The position numbers and the translations under genes are program-made. From assembly GCF_027579695.1 (NCBI RefSeq), contig NC_083590.1:17147946-17211945 (forward strand): a DNA stretch of 64,000 nucleotides, written 5' to 3'. This document shows, piece by piece, positions 12,719-25,836 of this stretch (its first letter is position 1; each line of letters begins with the position of its first letter). The notes under the pieces are model-generated. The model ran no database searches. It had not been told where the DNA came from and saw only the letters and a program-made list of their open reading frames with translations. This DNA comes from Neoarius graeffei. Taxonomy: Eukaryota > Chordata > Actinopteri > Siluriformes > Ariidae.

Positions 12719-15700
12719 CAGTGAGCAGCTAAACATACTACAGCACCCAGGGAGCATTTAGGGGTTAGGTGCCTTGCTCAAAGGCACTTCAGCCATGATA
12801 CAGAGGGAGGAGAAGGGAGGAGAACATAAACTCAACTCATTCACTCAACTCCTCTCCTCGGGAATCAAACTTGCACCCTTTTGGACCAAAGACTGCTTCT
12901 CTAACATTTATGGAAGGAGTCTCCAGTGTCAGTATTTTATAACAGTCAGATTTAAGTTTTCTAAACTGGGATTACTTCATTTCATTTAAAATAACTTCCA
13001 TTCCACTCACATGGCAACTCCAAGCTCAGAGCCATTAAGGTCACAGATCTTCTAGCATCAGCAGCAAGCTCTGTTACATTAAATATTTAAATCTCACCGA
13101 AGAGTACCCTAAATTTTCTCTTTCGGCTTCCAGCAACCTCTAGCCTTAGGATGCGAGGGCTTTAATAGTCCAAAGTCCATTATCTTTAACTGACTTGATT
13201 ACTAGCCTTCCCAATGTTGATGATCTTGCTGTAGCAGAAGACGACACACCGAGTTTCTTACCACAGCAAGGTTTTCCCCCTTTTACATTATGACAACAGG
13301 TTTTAACCCTCATTCATCATTGTGTCAGATGGTCACTCAATATCTATCCCTAACCAGTAGCTCACGTGCTCCAGAGAGTCATTACTCTGACCCATTATCA
13401 CCATTAAATTCACTTCAGTGGACTGACCCAGGAAAACACTAGGGATTAACAACGTCCTTAACCTGATTACCAAGTATCTTGGTATTGTAATAGATGATGG
13501 GCTCACATTTAAGCTTCATATTCAGCAACTGGTAAAAAAGCTGAAATTGAGATTTTATTTTCGAAATAAAGTCTGCTTCTCTTTTGAGGTCAGGAAGAGA
13601 CTTGTAGCTGCTACTTTTATGCCTGTGCTGGACTATGGGGATGTTTATATATACACGTCTCTTCACAGTGTAAGGCAGTTATTGGTCTTCTTCCTTGTTA
13701 TCTACAGACGTATATACAAAAAAATAAGTAGTACGGGAAATTATTCTCTTAGCTCCCAGGATTTATTCCTTCTTACAGTCTGCAAAGTCCGTACTGAACT
13801 GGGGAAAAAGGGCCTTTAAATACCCTGTTCCATCTGTTTGGAACCAGTTGCAGAATCACTTAAAACTTCAGGAGCTGGTTTCATGGAACATGTTTAAAGG
13901 GATTTTAAATGGCTTGGATACAGCTACATCTGGTTGTAGAGGTTTCAAAAGTTGATCATATTTTTTCCCGGTAATGTTTTATGTTTGTGTCCAAAATGGT
14001 TGTGTGCTGCCGTCTTGGCCAGGACACTCTTGGAAAAGAGATTTTTAATTTCAACAAGTCTTTTACTCCTGGTTAAATAAAGGTTGATTAGAGGCAGAAA
14101 AATAATCAGGGTTCTTCTATTCACTTAACCAAGAATCATTTTCTTACACTGAGGTGTACAAAGATTTCATGCACGAGATGGAACACTAATATAACTTTCT
14201 TTAACTTTTGCAGCTAACACATGACATGGAGCAGAAGATACACACTACATGCCCATCTTTTCACTGGAACTTCAGAAATATGCATCTAATTGTCAGGGCA
14301 CAAATTATTGCCAGAAATTATTACATGTCAGACCCAATCATATACATCATCATATGGTTCCAAAAAATAAGCTTATACTTAACAGTTACTCACTGAAGGT
14401 GAAGTGAATATCGGTGCATAACACCAGACAAAGTCGAGGTTATTAATTAAATAATGGCTGGCTTTTTTCATGGTATATCAGAAATATTCCATTCAGCTAG
14501 CATGATACTGATCAAGTCAAAGACGAGCTGAATGGAATATATCTGATATACCATGAAAAAAAGCCAGCCAATATTATTATTATACATACACATTCCTTTC
14601 GGGTGTTCAACACGTCTTTCTCTCAAAAGCTTCCGTATTTAACGAAGCAAACCTGGCGACCACATTTGTTTACAAATTGTCACAGTCGCTAGTCCCGAAG
14701 GTTTATGTCGCCGATGTGTGACGTCATGTTGTCTTGACAAGCATGCAATATCGTAAACCATATTTAGCTCTCATTCTCCATTGGGCAGAGTGATGTAATA
14801 CACGTAGGATAAGCGATATGCTAACAATATTGCATGCTATCAAACCAAATGAATGAAACCTGCTAGAAGGGAATAGAACACGTTTTTATTCCATTGAAAA
14901 AGTGTCCTGTATGGATAATAATTCCTGATATTTACTGAGCCTGAGGCGGATAATAATTTTAGAATAAATACATAGGTGATTGTTTTTTTTTTTAAAAAAT
15001 CACTTATTTCAATCTTCAAAAGCGGTACGTAAATGTAATAACTTTGCGGCACAGACTTGTGTCACTTATCTACACCAAGTCACATAAAATACAGTGGTGC
15101 TTGAAAGTTTGTGAACCCTTTAGAATTTTCTATATTTCTGCATAAATATGACCTAAAACATCATCAGATTTTCACACAAGTCCTAAAAGTAGAGAAAGGG
15201 AACCCAGTTAAACAAATGAGACAAAAATATTATACTCGGTCATTTATTTATTGAGGAAAATGATCCAATATTACATATCTGTGAGTGGCAAAAGTATGTG
15301 AACCTTTACTTTCAGTATCTGGTGTGACCCCCTTGTACAGCAATAACTGCAACTAAATGTTTCCGGTAACTGTTGATCAGTCCTGCACACCAGCTTGGAG
15401 GAATTTTAGCCCATTCCTCCATACAGAACAGCTTCAACTTTGGGATGTTGGTGGGTTTCCTCACATGAACTGCTTGCTTCAGGTCCTTCCACAACATTTC
15501 GATTGGATTAAGGTCAGGATTCTGACTTGGCCATTCCAAAACATTCACTTTATTCTTCTTTAACCATTCTTTGGTAGAATGACTTGTGTGCTTAGGGTCA
15601 TTGTCTTGCTGCATGACCCACCTTCTCTTGAGATTCAGTTCATGGACAGATGTCTTGACATTTTCCTTAAGAATTCACTGGTATAATTCAGAATTCATTG

Positions 15701-18182
15701 TTCTATCAATGATGGCAAGCCATCCTGGCCCAAATAGAGCAAAACAGGCCCAAACCATGATACTACCACCACCATGTTTCACAGATGGGATAAGGCTCTT
15801 ATGCTGGACTACAGTGTTTTCCTTTCTCCAAACATAACACTTCTCATTTAAACCAAAAAGTTCTATGTTGGTCTCATCCATCCACAAAACATTTTTCCAA
15901 TAGCCTTCTGGCTTGTCCACATGGCCTTTAGCAAATGGCAGATGAGCAACAATGTTCTTTTTGGAGAGCAGTGGCTTTCTCCTTGCAACCCTGCCATGCA
16001 CACCATTGTTGTTCTGTGTTCTCCTGATGATGGACTCATGAACATTAACATTAGCCAATGTGAGAGAGGCCTTCAGTTGCTTAGAAGTTACCCTGGGGAC
16101 CTTTGTGACCTCGCCGACTATTACACACCTTGCTCTTGGAGTGATCCTTGTTGGTCGACCACTCCTGGGGAGGGTAACAATGGTCTTGAATTTCCTCCAT
16201 TTGTACACAATCTGTCTGACTGTGGATTGGTGGAGTCCAAACTCTTTAGAGATGGTTTTGTAACCTTTTCCAGCCTGATGAGCATCAACAACGCTTTTTC
16301 TGAGGTCCTCAGAAATCTCCTTTGTTCGTGTCATGATACACTTCCACAAACATGTGTTGTGAAGATCAGACTTTGATAGATCCCTGTTCTTTAAATAAAA
16401 CAGGGTGCCCACTCACACCTGATTGTCATCCCATTGATTGAAAACACCTGACTCTAATTTCACCTTCAAATTAACTCAGAATCCTAGAGGTTCACATACT
16501 TTTGCCACTCACAGATATGTAATATTGGATCATTTTCCTCAATAAATAAATGACCAAGTATAATATTTTTGTCTCATTTGTTTAATTGGGTTCTCTTTAT
16601 CGACTTTTAGGATTGTGTGAAAATCTGATGATGTTTTAGATCATATTTATGCAGAAATATAGAAAATTCTAATGGGTTCACAAACTTTAAAGCACCACTG
16701 TACTTTGTTTTGAAATCAATAAAATAAATCACAATTACACCTCACCTTTGAATAATTTTAGACCAAACTTCATAGCATCTTTAGTGCTTTTAGGAACAGC
16801 ATTTTCTTTCATCATTTGTAATTCTTCCTCACTTATGGTGACGAAGTGATCGGCCGCCATTTTCCGAGTCGCTCGAGATGATTATAGAGAAATAGTCAGA
16901 ATTTCTCAACCAATCAGCGTGTGGGATTTTCTATAAAACCACCTGCGTATTTATACTAAAAGTATCTTAAGTGAAAATGTTGAATATGTGCAGGTGTATT
17001 TCATATTTCCTATTATGAGATCATAATAAAACAAATGTAATGTTATTAAGCCTATTTTTAGGTACTTTTACAAATGAGAAGTTGCTTTATTCAAATTCAA
17101 AGTTATATTTATTCAGGTTCAAGTTACAAAGCACTGACACTGGAGACTCCCTTCCAAAAACGAGTGCATTTTCATCAACCTGTGATTTGTCTTGCAGCTT
17201 GAATGACAATCAGAAAATTAATCAACATCTAATGATCAATCACAATCAAGAATTCAACAGGACTGTAATAGAAGCAAAATTAGTTGCCAATAGAATAAGG
17301 CAAAAGCATGAAATTTGGAAAAAAAATCCTAGAAATAGGATTAATCATCAATCATATAATGATATTTAATAAAATTAGCCATTTTCACTTGAGATATAAT
17401 TATTTGCCATGATTAAAGAGTCACCATTTGGATTCACACAAAAGCTTTATAGGAAAGGCAACAGAAATTAATGCAAAATGCGATTACTTGAAAGGTGTAA
17501 GCGGTTTCAGAGGGATAACTTTCACAGTCACTGCGAGGAGCAGTAACCATCCTATTAAAATGGAAAATAACTGGCGTCAATATATGACACCGCAAGAAAA
17601 AAGTTGTGGAAAAAAAAAACCAAGCACTTTAGCTACATTCTAGTGGTGGTCAAAAATCCAAGATGGACAAAGGAGACCTTTTCTTTCATTTCACCTTTGA
17701 CATCTTTTACCACCATCAGTGCACTATAGCCAATAATGACAGCTTCATACATTTAGTCCATTTGTCCATCCTCCAGAAGGAAGAAGCTGAGTTCACACAG
17801 ATGTGAACCCAAAACGAAAGCACAAAAGCTGAAGCAGCTTGGTTAAGGAGGGTGCTGGTGATGAAGCCAAGAAAAGGGAGCAGCTCAGGAAAGGAGGAGG
17901 TGGCTGGATAAAGCAGTGATGTAATTCACAATGGCATACCAGACACCACATCCTCATGAGTGGAGGCAGCTTTAGGTTCCGTACCCTCGGTCACATCGTC
18001 TCGAGAGGTTGAGTCAGGCTTTGACCCCTCTGTGTCCTCTTTGAGAGGAAGGCCATCTTGGAAATTTGCAAATGAAAAGAAGATCCAGTTATACTGTAGT
18101 TACTCATTTGGAAGCTACTTTTATCCAAAATGGCCTTTTAGAGAAAAAATGCTGATTGGAGCACCAATTTCGAGTTAGTATC

Positions 18183-18230
<48 letters not shown>

Positions 18231-21200
18231 TGCTGTCTAGATTAGGAGTTAGTATTATCAGTGACGCAGGTGACTTGAAGATAGGTGTAATGGAGGTTGT
18301 TTGTCTTCGTTGCCGCTTTGGCGGAAGAAAAACAAGCAAATTTGAGCTATCACAGTTCTTCCTGTTCACTCACTGTTTCACCATCATTTCATCCTCCATG
18401 TTTGTTTTTTCTCACTCGTCCCCCTGATTGGTCAGGACGTCAAAACCTTCATGACGTCACTCTGTACTGTTCAAATCCAAGCCAAGCACAGAGCTGAGCA
18501 GCTGAGCCACAACTTTACTCAGACATCACCACACACCAGATGGTATTTGCATTTCTGTGATCTGATCTGTGTGAAAAGCATTTCATGGTGCTGTTTATAA
18601 ACGACCATTTGCATCCCGTCACCTTTTTAAAAAAAATAAAATTAAAAAGCGTGCAAGCCGAGCACAGCTTTGTTTCATTATTCTCGTAAGATATTTAAAG
18701 CTAAACATTTTTCTCTTTAAAGACTGATTAGGGCGGCACGGTGGTGTAGTGGTTAGCGCTGTCGCCTCACAGCAAGAAGGTCCTGGGTTCGAGCCCCGGG
18801 GCCGGCGAGGGCCTTTCTGTGCGGAGTTTGCATGTTCTCCCCGTGTCCGCGTGGGTTTCCTCCGGGTGCTCCGGTTTCCCCCACAGTCCAAAGACATGCA
18901 GGTTAGGTTAACTGGTGACTCTAAATTGACCGTAGGTGTGAATGGTTGTCTGTGTCTATGTGTCAGCCCTGTGATGACCTGGCGACTTGTCCAGGGTGTA
19001 CCCCGCCTTTCGCCCATAGTCAGCTGGGATAGGCTCCAGCTTGCCTGCGACCCTGTAGAAGGATAAAGCGGCTAGAGATGATGAGATGAGATGAGATGAG
19101 AAGACTGATTAAATATTTCAAGCTCAGGTTTGAGAAATGTCCAAACACACTGTCCGACTGAAGAAGTGCAGACGCAGGGACTTCATAGGACCTCTCTTCA
19201 TTATCTTCTCCTCTTTAAATTCTTTCCCAGTTTTCTCTTTCCTTTCTATTTGTGCAAAATTTATTTGTTCTCTTTCTTTCCTTCTTTTCCCTGTATTCAT
19301 CTCATGGCTTGTCCTTCATGTTCTCCCCCTTGTTCTCTTCTTTCTTTGTACTTTCTTTCTCTGGTTTTCCCTTTCGTTCAAGAAATGCAAGTCTAATTTG
19401 TGTTAATATATAAAAAGACGTTCCTTGGGTGAGAACAGGGAGTCGTTTTGAGACAAAGCTAAATTAAATAGCAAATCAGTTTATAATCTCCTCACAATGT
19501 TAATGCAGGTAATTATACATGTCTGGATAATTAACAGTTATTCCACGAAATCAAGTCGTACATGAGCTGATAGCTGACGAGGCGTGTAGCACCGAGCTGT
19601 CTATAAGCCATGTATGACGGGATTGAGTGGAATAACTGTTTTATTCTGTCCACATTCACTGGATTTTTGAGAAACAGAGCATTTTTATTTTTTGCAAATT
19701 CAATAAATAAAAACTTTATACAAAACATTTGACAAAATCATTTCCACTTAGGCGGACTTCTTAAAAACTTATCGATGGCTGCACAAATTGACTTTAGTGG
19801 TTGTTTTTTAAATTTTTTTGTAGAAAGTGCCGTCTTGCCGAAGTATAGAATAGCTTTAGACATTTATTTAATTCTTCCTTAGACATTTCAGTTTTGTAAT
19901 TTTCAAACTTGTTTGAGCTTTTGAACCAGTCTAAAAAAAAAAATTCAACAAATTTTAATGCTTAAAAGATGAAGAATGTGAACAAACCGGCGAAATGACA
20001 GGAGCAATTTGCGAAAAATGCGATAATAATAATAATTCTTGAAAATAAAGAAAGATACAATCTTACCATCAAATACTTTTATTCCATATTTTGTTGCCTT
20101 TTTGTATTTTTGGGGGTTTTGTTTTCGAGTAGTTTTTATTTCATCCTCGGTTAGTTCAGCAACACGCTCTGCCATTTTGTTTTTCTCTACTCATGGTATA
20201 TAAGCTACGTAATAGTCTAGTGGTAGGGTAGCTAATCAGAGCATGCGATTGCTCATATCCAGTGAATGTGGATAGAATAAACAGTATATAGTACAAAATA
20301 GTGTATATATAATAAATGTGATCTGTTAAAGACTTATATAAACGCTTTAAACTTGTCTGTGATGTTCGGTTGAGATAAATGTTATGTAATGCTAGTAATT
20401 AAGCTATTAGTCATTTCTTTATTTTTATAACTACACACAGATTATATTATGTGGCTATACATTCCTCTCGCCATCTGGTCTCCAATAAGAAAAGTTTGCA
20501 CACCCCCGGTTAATGTATGCTTATTATTTTAAAGCAATGACTTCATGTCTTCATGTCCTTTACTCTGAACAAGGCCACAAAACTGATCTCAAATCAGCAG
20601 GGGGGGACCCCAAAACAAAACACAGTTTTAGCATCACGGGAACCCAGATGTATTGTTCTGATTACAGTAAACACATTGACATCATGGCATCAACATGGTA
20701 TTGTGTTTTTAGCGGCATGATGAGTTGGTGGTGGTGTTGATGTCTTGGAGAACAGGGTTCTGGAGGCGGCTTTCATGCATTGCAGATTAAATATTAAACT
20801 CAGTCTTGGGAAATTTCCCAGAACAGTTTGGTATATTTCATTTTCACATAAACAGTTGATCCAAACATGGACATGATGGGTGGGATACGCCATTTTCTCC
20901 TTTTCAAACAAACATTTCTGATGTCTGAAGTTGACGTTTACTTCTTTTGTTGTGCATTAAAGCTATTCAAATTATTTTAGCATAAGTTTCTATGATGAAA
21001 ATAAAACAAGATTCAGCACAGTTATATAAACATCTTAGATGATTCTGAGCTGAATGTTTTTTTTTCTCCAGCATATTCTGGGAATGTAAATAATCTGTAT
21101 ACTGATTAGCTATAACATTAAAACCACTGATAGGTGAAGTGAATAACATTGATTATCTCACTACAGTGGCACCTGTCAAGGAGTGGGATATATTAGGCAG

Positions 21201-22979
21201 CAAGAGAACAGTCAGTTCTTTAAGTTGATGTGTTGGAAGCAGGGAAAATGGGCAAGCATAAGGATCTGACTGACTTTGACAAATTGTGATGGTGAGATGA
21301 CTGGGTCTGAACATCTCCAAAATGGCACATCTTGTGGAGTGTTCCTGGTATGCAGTGGTTAGTACCTACTGAAAGTGGTCCAAGGATCCAAAAGACAACT
21401 GGTGAACCAGTGACAGATTCATGGGTGTCGAAGCCTCATTCATTCGCATAGGACACAAAGGCTAGCCCATATGGTCCAATCCCACAGAAGAACGACTGTA
21501 GCACAAACTACTGAAAAAGTTAATGCTGGATAAAACAGAAAGGTGCCGCTGGTTCACCGATTGTCCTTTGGATCTTTGGACCACTTTTGTTCGGTACTAA
21601 CCACTGCATACCAGGAACACCCCACAATATGGGCCATTTTAGAGATGCTCAGACCCAGTCATCTCGCCATCACAATTTGGCTCTTGTTAAAGTCACTCAG
21701 ATCCTTATACTTGCCCATTTTTCCTGCTTCCAACACATCAACTTCAAGAACTGACTGCTCTCTTGCTGACTAATATATCCTTGACAGATGCAACTGTAAG
21801 GAGATACTCAAATGTTATTCACGTCACCTGTCAGTGGTCATCATGTTATGGCTGATCGGGGTATGGGACATCCCAAAGATTTATATTATATATAAATGTC
21901 CATTACATTCCCCTTAAAATGTCCAATATTAGAATTATTTTCAAGATTAAAAAGATTACACACTCTACAACTTTTTTTATTAACTTAAAGGAATAGCAGG
22001 TAATGCTAAAAAGTCACAATAAGTAAAAGTGGTGCCTTTTGGCATTAAATGGGAAATTGGTGTCCTTTCACTGACCTTTTCCAGGGCCGTCCCCAGGCCT
22101 CACGTGTGCCACTGTCCCGTTCTTCATGTCCTCCTGAGGGCCATCGTCGAGGGTCACATCAGCCATGGCGGATACCACATCCTCCCCAGAACCGTACTGT
22201 CCAGAATTCATCATGTCCTGATGTTCCATTTCGAGGTGGATTCAGTCTGGGAGGATACAAATGGAATGAAAAGGTGATATCCAAGATTAGCCTCAACCTC
22301 CACTGTCCTCCCAATAGCTGATTCAAGATGTCTCCTCATTAAGCAACACATGCAAGGAAAATAAAATGTATACAATTCTCCCTTGTACTCCAAATATACA
22401 AGTTGGTTTTGCACTGGAGCTACAAGGCTAATGCAACTAAAAAGTTATAGCCACCAGTTTAGCATCACACGCTCACCCCAAAACACACCGTTTGGCTTAG
22501 TAATACTATTTGTACATCAACAGCTTCATGTTCCTATCATCTGCGTCACCTCTAAGTCACAATTGCACCTATAATCTGTAGAAATGCGAAAGACACACCT
22601 CCTACCTAAGCACTGAAGTAAGTTCAACACACTTCTTGTGTAATATTTTCTAGTAAACACGAGTCACAATTAAGAAACAGAAAGCTGACTGAGAAAAGGG
22701 GAAGGAAGAAGTTTCCAGAGAGCTTCCTGTATGAAACCTGCATGCATGTGCGCCGTTTTTATTGCTTGAGCCATTCGGTAACTGACATATTTAGTGAATG
22801 TTGTCATAACAAGCATGTTTTAGTCTGTTTTAAGCAATCAGTACTTCTGCTTATTTACTGGAGTTGCATGATGTGTCATGTACAGAGATTTACTCCAGTG
22901 TAATGGAAGCTGCTCAAAACACACATCAAGCATGACCAGGTTCTGCTTGTGTACACCAGTGAGGTTATGTGTACACCTT

Positions 22980-23038
<59 letters not shown>

Positions 23039-23657
23039 CACTGCATAAGGAAGTTCTTCTCTATATACTGGTCCTGTATTGGCAGCAGCAGGTACATCAT
23101 GTTATTTACACACACACACTTTCTCTTTACAATTCCAAAGCCAAGTTCCAATCTCATTCATCTCATCTCATTATCTCTAGCCACTTTATCCTGTTCTACA
23201 GGGTCGCAGGCAAGCTGGAGCCTATCCCAGCTAACTACAGGAGAAAGGCGGGGTACACCCTAGACAAGTCGCCAGGTCATCACAGGGCTGACACATAGAC
23301 ACAGACAACCATTCACACTCACATTCACACCTACGGTCAATTTAGAGTCACCAGTTAACCTAACCTGCATGTCTTTGGACTGTGGGGGAAACCGGAGCAC
23401 CCGGAGGAAACCCACGCGGACACGGGGAGAACATGCAAACTCCACACAGAAAGGCCCTCGCCGGCCCCGGAGCTCGAACCCGGACCTTCTTGCTGTGAGG
23501 CGACAGCGCTAACCACTACACCACCGTGCCGCCCCTAGTTCCAATCTCAAAAAAAAAAAAAAAATCAGACTCTTGTAAACGTTTCAGAGAAGCAGGACCC
23601 TGCAAACAAATGCAAAAATTAGCCGAATATAAATAACCTGATATTATCTGTGTGTGT

Positions 23658-23710
<53 letters not shown>

Positions 23711-24940
23711 GGGTTTCCCAAAAGCCTCTTAACACTAAGAGCATCTTAACTAGGAGAGACAGAGAGAGAGAGTTCATTGTGCTGCTTGCGCGACCATTTA
23801 ACAATAATCTTTGTGCTGCGATGCTTTTGGGAAACTCCGCACAGTTATTAAATTTACTATATAAATTGTTTTAATTGCAAGTTAATCAATTATTGGATAT
23901 AGTATCTTATATATAATTAATCTAAACCAAAAAGTTGCTTGTATCTAAACTAAACATGAGTTGGATATGTCTAAATGAAATCATTCTATCCATGTTCACT
24001 GGATATGAGCAATCTCACACACTCTGACCACTGTATTACTGGGATATCGGCTCATATACCATGAGTAGAGAAAACCAAAATGTCAGAGCATGTTGCAGAA
24101 CCAACTGAGGATGAAATAAAAACTCTACTCAAAAGACAAAACCCCAAAAATCATCAAGTATTTTAGGGTCATTGTCCTGCCAGAATGTGAACCTTCACCC
24201 CAGTCTCAAACCTCTGGCCGACTCAAACAGGTTTTCCTCCAGAATTGCCCTGTATTTAGTGCCATCTAGCTTTCCTGACCAGCTTTCCTGTCCCTGCAGA
24301 TGAAAAACATCCCCACAGCATGATGCTGCCACCACCATGCTTCACTGTAGGAATGGTGTTCTCAGGGTGTTGGGTTTGCGCCACACATGGCATTTCACAT
24401 GATGGCCAAAAAGTTAAATTTTAGTCTCATTTGACCAGAGAATCATCTTCCATGTGTTTGGGGAATCTGACACATGGTGTTGGGCAAACTCCAAATGTGT
24501 TTTCTTAAGCAATGGCTTTTTTTTTTCTGGCCACTCTTCCATAAAGCCCAGCTCTGTGGAGTGTATGGCTTATTGTGGTCCTATGGACAGATACTCCAGT
24601 CTCTGCTGTGGAACTCTGCAGCTCCTGCAGGGTTACCTTTGGTCTCTGTGCTGCCTCTCTGATTAATGCCCTCCTTGCCCGGTCCGTGAGTTGTGGTGAG
24701 TGGCCCTCTCTTGGCAGGTTTGTTGTGGTACCATGTTCTTTCTGTTTGATGATGATGGATTTGATGGTGCTCCAGGGGATCATCAAAGATTTGCATTTTT
24801 TTTTAAATAACCCAACCCTGACTTGTACTTCTCAAGAACTTTGTCCCTGACTTGTTTGAAGAGCTCCTTAGTCTTCATGGTGTTGTTTGGTTAGTGGTGC
24901 CTCTTGTTTAGTGGTGTTGTAGCCTCTGGGACCTTTCAGA

Positions 24941-25016
<76 letters not shown>

Positions 25017-25793
25017 TGACAGATAATGTGACACTTAGATTGCACACAGGTGGACTTTATTTCACTAATTATGTGACTTCTGAAGGTAAATGGTTGCACC
25101 AGAACTTTTTAGGGGCTTCATAGCAAAGGGGGTGAATACATATGCACATGCCAATTTTCAGTGTTTTATTTAAAAATTTTTAAAAATATTTTTTCTCATT
25201 TCACTTCACCAACTTAGACCGTTTTGTGCAGATCCATTGCATAAGATTCAGATTAAAAAAAAAAATTAAATTACAGGTTGTAATATAACAAAATAGATAA
25301 AAAGCGGGGGGGGGGGGGGGGGGGGGTACTTTTGCTAGGTACTGCAAATAAACACACAAACCGATAGATAGATTAACATAAATAGATGAACTGCAGTATG
25401 TGCAGAGGTTGCAATGAAACAGGAGTAAATTGTACAATATACAATAAAAACAAACAAAAATCACTACAAAGTCCATTAATCTCACGTCCCAGAGACTGCA
25501 GTGTAATTATGATACATGTTGTCTTGTATAATGTATAGTCCACTAAACGACCATCTGCTGCTCATTAGCCGCTCATCACTGTTCAGTAGTGGACATGGTG
25601 CACTGCTGATTACTTCCTAAATTAAGGATGTCTCATGCCACTGGATGGTTTTGTTGCTGCTATGCAAAATGTGGCCTCCGGAAGTGTGTGACCCGGATAT
25701 GTCAGTTTTTCTCTCACTCTCTGTCTGTTGTTATTGTGTTGAGATGTCAGTGTGTATAACATGTCTTGCCATTTTTCTGCCTGACCTCAGTCG

Positions 25794-25836
<43 letters not shown>

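Noticed and set aside
22108..22113. CAC|GTGAGG as the donor of the mapt start exon
   Set aside because: A better-looking consensus, but it ends in phase 0 while the next exon needs one carried base; the site at 22076 fits.
22838..23157. Frames of repeated His-Thr or Cys-Val residues
   Set aside because: They translate the GT/CA microsatellite; the same applies at 1766-1999, 23516-23874 and 33235-33514.
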